Origin: an uncultured Collinsella sp.
Lineage (GTDB): Bacteria > Actinomycetota > Coriobacteriia > Coriobacteriales > Coriobacteriaceae
Reading direction: 5' to 3'
NCBI GenBank assembly: GCA_902463875.1
Contig: CABQHR010000052.1
Span: forward strand, 1 to 10,312
DNA: 10,312 nucleotides
Positions within the stretch are counted from its first letter, which is position 1. The number at the start of each line of letters is the position of its first letter. The position numbers were made by a program, and so were the translations under genes. Below are positions 6,012 to 10,312 of this stretch, in pieces. Below the pieces are notes generated by a model. That model made no database searches, was not told the DNA's origin, and saw nothing but the letters and a program-made list of their open reading frames with translations.

Positions 6012-6311
6012 ATGTCTACAGCAACAGTTAAGCCTACGACGGTTCGAATCGAAGAGGGGCTCAAGGAGCAGGCGACTGAGTTCTTGGATTCGGTCGGCCT
6101 CAGCCTCAATTCCTATCTCAATCTTGCCGTTCGGCAGCTGGTAAATCAGCGAAAGATTCCTTTTGAGATTGTAGGAAGGGCGGAGGTGCCCAACGAGGTG
6201 ACGAGGCGCGCCATGGTGATCGCCGAGGCTCATGAGCTGGGGATTTTGCCGGACGATAGCCTGTCATTCAATAACGCTGATGAGCTTATGTCATTCCTCG
6301 ATGAGGAATAG
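6012..6311 (+). CDS. RelB/DinJ-family antitoxin
   Basis: This 99-aa antitoxin of a type II toxin-antitoxin pair should bind and block the toxin encoded just downstream and repress its own promoter. The N-terminal part has the ribbon-helix-helix pattern of DinJ: strand TTVRIEE (about 9-15), a helix to about 30, SLNSYLNLAVRQLVNQ (31-46), then the family-typical IPFEI (49-53). Residues 60-99 are acidic and probably wrap the toxin. The stop is 2 nt before the toxin ATG, and the toxin's ribosome binding site lies inside the last codons, so translation is coupled. Base composition is visibly less GC-rich than the neighbours, which fits acquisition by transfer. The candidate operator is the palindrome at 5929-5964. 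Confidence 0.87.
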   Translation: MSTATVKPTTVRIEEGLKEQATEFLDSVGLSLNSYLNLAVRQLVNQRKIPFEIVGRAEVPNEVTRRAMVIAEAHELGILPDDSLSFNNADELMSFLDEE

Positions 6312-6313
6312 CG

Positions 6314-6622
6314 ATGTTCGAGATTAAAGTCGAGGCTCAATTTAAGGTGGACTACAAACGAACGATGCGCATGCATCCGCAGCTAAAAAGTGAGTTTAAA
6401 GCGGCGGTTGCAGAGCTTGTGGCTCATGGGTCACTTCCGGCGGAGTATGGCGCCCACGAGCTCTCAAACCCGGGCGGAAACTACAACGGCCACATCGATT
6501 TCCACCTATCCGATGGCTTGGTCGATGTGGTCGTTCTTTATCTTCCCCATAAGACTAACCCAGTGATTAGGCTGGTGAGAATGGGCACTCATCAGGAACT
6601 GTTTCAGGGTCCGCTGGGCTGA
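6314..6622 (+). CDS. YafQ/RelE-family mRNA-interferase toxin
   Basis: This 102-aa toxin of the RelE superfamily, YafQ branch, cuts mRNA in the ribosome and slows translation. It has the YafQ layout: FKVDYKR at the N-terminus, LPAEYGAHELSN (41-52), FHLSDG (63-68), then VVVLYLP and a closing RMGTHQELF (89-97). From memory, His48, His64, Asp67, His93 and Phe97 correspond to the YafQ active-site residues His50, His63, Asp67, His87 and Phe91. The Trp that usually follows the Asp is Gly68 here. Between GGNYNG and FHLS, the ring of basic and aromatic residues also looks a little altered. Activity is therefore likely, but cleavage preference may differ. It is convergent with the DegV gene; a long hairpin (6638-6700) begins 16 nt after its stop. 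Confidence 0.87.
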   Translation: MFEIKVEAQFKVDYKRTMRMHPQLKSEFKAAVAELVAHGSLPAEYGAHELSNPGGNYNGHIDFHLSDGLVDVVVLYLPHKTNPVIRLVRMGTHQELFQGPLG

Positions 6623-6637
6623 TCGCCGATTTCTAAG

Positions 6638-6700
6638 TTGCGGTGGAATAGGGATTGATTGGCGGCTAATAAGCCAAAAACAGTCCCTATTCCACCGCAA
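6638..6700. repeat. 17-bp perfect hairpin between convergent genes
   Basis: TTGCGGTGGAATAGGGA (6638-6654) is the exact reverse complement of 6684-6700, with a 29-nt loop holding a smaller TTGGC/GCCAA stem. It lies 15 nt from each of the toxin and DegV stop codons, an ideal place for a two-way terminator, though without a clear T-run. On the minus strand the loop begins CTGTTTTTGGC, like the loops of the hairpins at 361-427 and 3578-3645, and GTGGAATAGGGA resembles their GTGGATAATCTCCC stem. It is probably a third, divergent member of that family in opposite orientation. Confidence 0.65.
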
Positions 6701-6715
6701 GAGGTAAAGGTGCCC

Positions 6716-7576
6716 CTAGTGGATGGGCTGGTAGCGGGGGCAGTAGCTGATGGCGATGGCATCGACGCCTACGTGGGTGGCGATGGTGCAGCCGATGGGG
6801 CCAGTGCCGGCGTCTACGTAGTCCTGGCCCGCGAGCGCCTCGTTGACAAGTTCCTGCTCCTCGGCGGCGCCGGTCGTGAGCACGCGCACGCTTGAGCCCG
6901 GGTGCTCGTCCAAAAACGCGAGGCAATCTGCCATGGTGTTGGCGACGATGCGCTTGGCGCCGCGGCCCTTTTTGATTGCCTTGATCTCGCCCGATTTCCA
7001 CTCCGGCGAAACGGCCAGGCGAATGTTGAGCATCTGCGTCAGCTGGCCGGCGAGCTTGGGGGCGCGGCCGTTTTTGACCAGGTTCTCGAGCGTGCGGGGA
7101 ATCAGCAACAGGTGGGCGTCGGGCAGCGTCGCGCGGATCTGCGCCTCGGTCTCGTCCAAGCTGCGGCCGTCCTCGCGCATGGCAAGCGCGTACTCCACCA
7201 GCAGGCCCTCGGCGCCCGAGCCGGTGCGCGAATCGATGCAGCGCACGTCGAGCTCGTGGGTCTCGGCGACCAGGCATGCGTTGGAATAGCAGGCGGACCA
7301 CTCGCTGCACAGCGAGATGAAGATGGCGCTGTCGTGGCCATCGGCGCGTACGCGGTCAAACAGCGCCTTGAACTCGCCGGCGCTCGGCTGCGAGGTGTGC
7401 GGCAGCTGCTCGGAGCCAGCCATGCGGGCGACGTATTCCTCGGCGGTAATCTGCACCTGGTCGAGCAGGTCCTCGCCCTCGATAATCACATGCAGCGGAA
7501 TCACGTAAATGCCGAGCTCTTGGGCACGGGCGGGGGAGATGTCCGACGTGGAGTCGGTTATGATGGCAAAAGACAT
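6716..7576 (-). CDS. DegV family fatty-acid-binding protein
   Basis: This 286-aa protein of the DegV/FakB family binds a fatty acid between two domains. In Firmicutes such proteins (FakB) present the acid to the kinase FakA for phosphorylation and phospholipid synthesis. The start MSFAIITDSTSDIS (1-14) is the classic DegV N-terminus. Thr61-Ser-Gln-Pro-Ser65 in HTSQPS is the ligand carboxylate-binding motif. LIPRTLENLVKNGRAPKL, about two thirds along, is the usual 'tLeyLkkgGRi' block, and ATHVG near the C-terminus completes the pocket. The ATG at 7576 follows AAAGG at a normal distance; in-frame sequence up to 7633 lacks a ribosome binding site. A minus-strand TATACT (7638-7633) is a candidate -10. 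No FakA-like kinase is in the window, so the partner is unknown. It is divergent from the HAD gene. Confidence 0.93.
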   Translation of the reverse strand: MSFAIITDSTSDISPARAQELGIYVIPLHVIIEGEDLLDQVQITAEEYVARMAGSEQLPHTSQPSAGEFKALFDRVRADGHDSAIFISLCSEWSACYSNACLVAETHELDVRCIDSRTGSGAEGLLVEYALAMREDGRSLDETEAQIRATLPDAHLLLIPRTLENLVKNGRAPKLAGQLTQMLNIRLAVSPEWKSGEIKAIKKGRGAKRIVANTMADCLAFLDEHPGSSVRVLTTGAAEEQELVNEALAGQDYVDAGTGPIGCTIATHVGVDAIAISYCPRYQPIH

Positions 7577-7632
7577 AATTGCACCTTTCGTTGGGGCGCG
7601 GCAGCGCCGCCTTCTGAAAGCAAAGTGCGACA

Positions 7633-7638
7633 AGTATA
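7633..7638 (-). promoter_or_regulatory. Candidate -10 box for the DegV gene
   Basis: AGTATA on the plus strand reads TATACT on the minus strand, 57 nt before the DegV start. The -35 position 17 nt upstream (CTAGCA) is poor. The surrounding gap 7577-7732 also holds a TTCAATTGTTGAA inverted repeat (7663-7675), which could be a regulator site; no promoter for the HAD gene was clear. Confidence 0.3.
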
Positions 7639-7732
7639 GTGGAGTTGCTCTACATTGCTAGGTTCAATTGTTGAATAGTCAACAGTTTGAAGCGGTGGTG
7701 TGGAAATCATCAACTGGGGAAGAAGGGTGCCG

Positions 7733-8395
7733 ATGGCGGCATTGCAACTTTGCGAGCGGCCGGTTGTGCTGTTCGATTTTGACGGCACGGTGGCCGATAC
7801 GGGTCGGGCAGTGATGACCTCGACGCGCAAGACGCTGGCTGCGCGCGGGTTTTCGGAGACGCAGATGGGTGATCTGCGCCGCATGATCGGGCCGCCCCTG
7901 TGGAAGAGCTTTCACGACTTTTACGGCTTTTCCCGCGAGGAGTCGCTTGTGGTGGCCGACGAGTACCGCGCCTTTTTTGATGAGCTGGGGCCGGAGGAGT
8001 ATCCCGTGTTCGGCGGGATCCCCGAGCTGCTGGATGGGTTGGCCGCCCAGGGCAAGCGTATGGCCGTGGCGACGTCGCGCATGGAGGCAAAGTGCATCGA
8101 TATGGTGCGTGAGCTGGGGCTTTGCCAGTTCGAAGCCGTGGTTGGCATGAATCCGCCGCTGGGACGCGAGACCAAGGCCGATTCGGTCCGCGATGCCCTG
8201 GCGGCGCTCGGCGCGACGGCGGACGATGCCGTGATGATCGGCGACCGCTTTAACGATGTGGAGGGCGCGCACGCGATGGGCGTGCCGTGCATCGGCATCT
8301 ATTCGGGCGCGGCGGCGCCGGGCGAGCACGAGACGGCGGGTGCCGATGCGGTGGTGCACTCGGTGGCCGAGCTTGCTAAACTTTTCGCTATCTAA
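7733..8395 (+). CDS. HAD-superfamily phosphatase, phosphoglycolate-phosphatase-like (subfamily IA)
   Basis: This 220-aa HAD hydrolase uses an aspartate nucleophile and Mg2+ to remove phosphate from small metabolites. Motif I is FDFDGTVAD, with Asp15 (nucleophile) and Asp17 (acid/base). Motif II is VATSR with Thr114. Motif III is Lys148. Motif IV is IGDRFNDVEGA with Asp171 and Asp175. The small helical cap at about 25-95 carries IGPPL (52-56), as in phosphoglycolate phosphatases and PpaX-like enzymes. All catalytic residues are present, but substrate cannot be assigned from these motifs. The ATG at 7733 is 5 nt after AGAAGGG; a GTG at 7700 would add 11 residues and has no ribosome binding site. 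The PepV-like gene starts 54 nt downstream, so the two may be co-transcribed. Confidence 0.9.
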   Translation: MAALQLCERPVVLFDFDGTVADTGRAVMTSTRKTLAARGFSETQMGDLRRMIGPPLWKSFHDFYGFSREESLVVADEYRAFFDELGPEEYPVFGGIPELLDGLAAQGKRMAVATSRMEAKCIDMVRELGLCQFEAVVGMNPPLGRETKADSVRDALAALGATADDAVMIGDRFNDVEGAHAMGVPCIGIYSGAAAPGEHETAGADAVVHSVAELAKLFAI

Positions 8396-8406
8396 TGACG
8401 TAATGT

Positions 8407-8430
8407 GAGGGGCGAGCGCGCTCGCCGCTC
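8407..8430. repeat. 24-nt GC-rich dyad between the HAD and PepV-like genes
   Basis: GGCGAGCG/CGCTCGCC (8411-8426) is a self-complementary 16-mer. GAG (8407-8409) and CTC (8428-8430) extend it past a G/G mismatch. It lies between the HAD stop and the strong TAAGGAGGT ribosome binding site (8436-8444). With no loop it is weak as a hairpin; it may be a protein site or chance in GC-rich DNA. Confidence 0.3.
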
Positions 8431-8449
8431 ATTGGTAAGGAGGTCGTCC

Positions 8450-9886
8450 ATGAATCAGGTGGAGCAGAGCGTTGCCGAATATGTCGACGAGGTCTGGGAA
8501 GATGTCGTCGCCGATATCGAGCAGCTGGTGAGCTATCCGTCTGTGGCCGTTGCTGCCGATGCGGAGCCCGGTGCGCCGTTTGGCCGCCCGGTTCGTGATG
8601 CGCTCGATTGCGCGCTCGGCATTGCGCAAAAGCTCGGCTACCAGACGAGCGATGACGAGGGCTTTGTGGGCATCGCCGATATTCCGGGTCGCGGCGATAA
8701 GCAGCTCGCGACTATCTGCCATGTGGACGTGGTGCCTGCCGGCCCCGGCTGGAATACCGACCCATTTGCGATGGAGCGTCGCGAGGGCTGGCTGCTCGGC
8801 CGCGGCGTGATCGACGACAAGGGCCCGGCGGTGCTGTCGCTCTACGCTGGCGCTTATCTGCTCAAACACGGCATTGTGCCGCGCTATACCTTCCGCGCGC
8901 TGCTGGGCTGCGATGAGGAAGTGGGCATGTCCGACGTTCACCATTATCTGGAGAACCACGCAGACCCCGACTTTCTGTTTACGCCCGATGCCGAGTTCCC
9001 GGTCTGCAATGCCGAGAAGGGCCAGTTTGGGGCGACATTTGTGAGCTCCAAGATCGACGGCGGCCGTATTGTGTCCTGGAGCGGTGCCGAGGCGAGCAAC
9101 GCCATTCCGTCGCAGTCTATCTGCGAGCTTGCGATTGACGCCGATGAGCTGCCGGCACCGGTCGAGAACGCCGACCGCCTGGAGATCACAGCACTCGACA
9201 ACGGACATGCCCAGATTTTCGCCCACGGCATTGGCGGTCATGCCTCGATGCCCGAGGGAACGATCAATGCCGTCGGCCTCATCGTGGCGTATCTGCGCGA
9301 GGCCGAGGATGCGTTTGGCGCCCGTGACGAGCGCCTGTTGACGCCTGCCGAGCACGAGTTCGTCAAGTTCCTGGCCTTTGTGCATGCGGATGCTTATGGC
9401 CGCGGCCTGGGGATTGATGCGACGAGTGCGGCGTTTGGCCCGCTCACGTGCAATCCCGGCGTCATCCGCGTGGTGGATGGCCACATCGAGCAGGTCATCG
9501 ACGTGCGTTTCCCCGACAGCACGAGCGCCGATACCATGTGCGAGCAGCTTGAGCCGCTCGTGGGCCGCTTTGGCGTGACGTATCGCGTGGGCCGTGCCAA
9601 GGTGCCGTTCTCGGTTTCGGCCGACGACCCGGCCGTGAAGGCGCTCATCGATACCTATAATGAGTTTACGGGTAAGCATGCCGAGCCTTTCGCCATGGGC
9701 GGCGGCACGTACGCGCGCAACTTTGCCCGCGCCGTGTCGTTTGGTCCCGAGGAGACCGGCCTTGAGCTGCCCGCATGGGGCGGCCAGATGCACGGCCCCA
9801 ACGAGTGCGCCAACGAGGACCAGCTCAAGCAGGCGCTCAAGATCTATATTGTGGCGATCCTCCGTCTCAACGAACTTGAACTTTAA
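8450..9886 (+). CDS. M20-family dipeptidase, PepV-like
   Basis: This 478-aa cytoplasmic zinc peptidase, close in length to Lactobacillus PepV (about 470), cleaves dipeptides from the N-terminus. Metal and catalytic motifs, matched to PepV from memory: CHVDVVPAGPGW with His91 (zinc) and Asp93; GRGVIDDKGP with Asp122 (bridging); CDEEVGM with Glu156 (general base) and Glu157; TPDAEFPV with Asp180; and QMHGPNE with His448 (zinc). IGGHASMPEG (261-270) is the lid-domain loop whose His264 reaches the other side of the active site. All expected ligands are present. The start at 8450 is fixed by TAAGGAGGT 5 nt upstream; extension to 8405 would run through that site. It probably supplies amino acids from peptides. 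The stop is followed after one base by the GTTACGGCG hairpin and structured RNA copy C. Confidence 0.93.
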   Translation: MNQVEQSVAEYVDEVWEDVVADIEQLVSYPSVAVAADAEPGAPFGRPVRDALDCALGIAQKLGYQTSDDEGFVGIADIPGRGDKQLATICHVDVVPAGPGWNTDPFAMERREGWLLGRGVIDDKGPAVLSLYAGAYLLKHGIVPRYTFRALLGCDEEVGMSDVHHYLENHADPDFLFTPDAEFPVCNAEKGQFGATFVSSKIDGGRIVSWSGAEASNAIPSQSICELAIDADELPAPVENADRLEITALDNGHAQIFAHGIGGHASMPEGTINAVGLIVAYLREAEDAFGARDERLLTPAEHEFVKFLAFVHADAYGRGLGIDATSAAFGPLTCNPGVIRVVDGHIEQVIDVRFPDSTSADTMCEQLEPLVGRFGVTYRVGRAKVPFSVSADDPAVKALIDTYNEFTGKHAEPFAMGGGTYARNFARAVSFGPEETGLELPAWGGQMHGPNECANEDQLKQALKIYIVAILRLNELEL

Positions 9887-9887
9887 A

Positions 9888-9915
9888 GTTACGGCGTTTT
9901 ACCAAACGCCGTAAC
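9888..9915 (+). terminator. Perfect 12-bp hairpin after the pepV-like gene
   Basis: GTTACGGCGTTT (9888-9899) pairs with AAACGCCGTAAC (9904-9915) around TACC. Both arms are identical to the hairpin after queA. It starts one base after the stop codon, and again there is no T-run. Confidence 0.55.
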
Positions 9916-9919
9916 GGCT

Positions 9920-10034
9920 CGACGCTGCAAACGCCCCTAAGCGGCAATCTGACGTTCAATCGTCGGTCGCGTACCGAAGTACGCTTCCCTCCTCTTTCAC
10001 GTCACCTTGCTCGCTTAGGGGCGTTTTCGCTGAC
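9920..10034 (+). ncRNA. Structured RNA element, copy C (3' of the pepV-like gene)
   Basis: This 115-nt copy is closest to copy A outside P3. P1 is a perfect 15-bp helix: 9929-9943 with 10012-10026. P2 is TGACGT (9950-9955) with ACGTCA (9999-10004), where copy A has a wobble and copy B has C-G in place of A-T. P3 is wholly different: GCGTAC (9969-9974) with GTACGC (9979-9984) around a CGAA tetraloop, replacing GACC-AGAA-GGTC. The unpaired CAATC, TTCAAT, TTTCA and CCTTG are unchanged, as are the flanking CGACGCTGC and CGCTGAC. Confidence 0.72.
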
Positions 10035-10061
10035 TTATGCTCAACCTGCGGCGCCTTAGAT

Positions 10062-10119
10062 GTAGTCATTGGGAACGTTCTTAAACGACTAGTCAAACAA
10101 GAACGTCCCCAATGACTAC
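10062..10119 (-). repeat. 20-bp hairpin repeat (TAGTC...TTGGGGACGTTCTT), inverted copy 2
   Basis: 10063-10082 pairs with 10099-10118 with one A/C mismatch; an outer G-C (10062 with 10119) adds a pair. Read on the minus strand the mismatch becomes G/T, and the 16-nt loop (10083-10098) is identical to that of the copy at 438-493. So this is the same element in opposite orientation. Confidence 0.75.
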
Positions 10120-10312
10120 TTTCCTCTGGTGTAAAAGGTGCGCCATGTTCGGCGCTGGATTGTTATTCGTTTGTAAAGGCTGAGCCGCGCTTGCGGTAAG
10201 GGTCTATCAGATGCCCGTAAGAAACCGCAGCTGGCGCGGCTGTCGCCCGATCGAGGTCGTATCTTTCCAAACAGCAAAGCGGGCAGGGTGCCCGCGAGTC
10301 GCATGTATGAAA
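10120..10312. other. Foldable non-coding stretch at the window end
   Basis: No convincing gene is seen here. On the plus strand, GCCGCGC (10184-10190) pairs with GCGCGGC (10234-10240), and, after a 3-nt bulge, TGCGGT (10192-10197) with ACCGCA (10224-10229), giving a long stem around 26 nt. Other hairpins are GCGCC/GGCGC (10140-10155) and GCGGGCA/TGCCCGC (10279-10295). It may be the leader of a gene beyond the window or a small RNA. I could not match it to a known riboswitch. Confidence 0.35.

Noticed and set aside
8405..8449. Upstream start for the pepV-like gene
   Set aside because: It would translate through the very strong TAAGGAGGT site placed correctly for the start at 8450, and would add an Arg-rich leader foreign to the family.
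8429..9793. 454-codon open frame on the minus strand opposite the pepV-like gene
   Set aside because: The plus strand encodes a complete M20 peptidase with all metal ligands; the minus frame is composition-biased and motif-free.
10278..10298. FMN riboswitch start (GGGCAGGGTG ... CCCGCGAG)
   Set aside because: Only these words match; the core ACCGGCGGT segment and the multi-branched layout are absent, and the bases form a simple 7-bp hairpin.
10116..10304. 62-codon minus-strand open frame near the window end
   Set aside because: It overlaps the REP-like hairpin and a strong RNA stem, its product is Arg-rich with no motif, and no good ribosome binding site was seen.

Overview
The window looks like chromosomal DNA of a gut Coriobacteriia, most likely Collinsella or a close relative. 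The reasons are high GC with GC-rich third codon positions, strong AGGAGG-type ribosome binding sites, and a housekeeping set (queA, tgt, DegV, M20 dipeptidase, LOG protein, HAD phosphatase) mixed with short hairpin repeats. Genus and gene identities come from motif reading and recollection of families; no database search was run.

Layout. (1) 1-158: 3' end of queA (queuosine synthesis). (2) 159-493: a dense non-coding tract holding a hairpin at the queA stop, a ~115-nt structured RNA element (copy A) and three hairpin repeats. (3) 491-2254, minus strand: a 587-aa acidic coiled-coil protein with one C-terminal membrane anchor. (4) 2549-3349: a short-chain dehydrogenase resembling bacterial 12alpha-hydroxysteroid dehydrogenases. 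(5) 3352-3786: structured RNA copy B, the same types of hairpin repeat, and the tgt promoter. (6) 3787-4926: tgt, the enzyme acting just before QueA. (7) 5140-5898: LOG-family nucleotide phosphoribohydrolase. (8) 5929-6622: a perfect 17-bp palindrome, then a DinJ/YafQ-type toxin-antitoxin pair. (9) 6638-6700: a long hairpin between convergent genes. (10) 6716-7576, minus: DegV-family lipid-binding protein. (11) 7733-8395 and 8450-9886: HAD phosphatase and PepV-like dipeptidase. (12) 9888-10312: structured RNA copy C, an inverted copy of the 20-bp hairpin repeat, and a foldable region with no convincing gene.

How it fits together. queA and tgt both make queuosine and are commonly neighbours. 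Here they are separated by a two-gene cassette (coiled-coil protein and dehydrogenase), bordered on both sides by the same series of elements in the same order: structured RNA, 13-nt-loop hairpin, GTGGATAATCTCCC hairpin.

The most interesting signal is the structured RNA element. Its three copies (190-304, 3384-3499, 9920-10034) have nearly constant length. They keep identical unpaired motifs, while the helices are rewritten by compensatory changes in both arms. Every copy follows the 3' end of a plus-strand gene and is preceded by the same GTTACGGCG-type hairpin. This is what a conserved RNA looks like, not an ordinary terminator or a plain DNA repeat.
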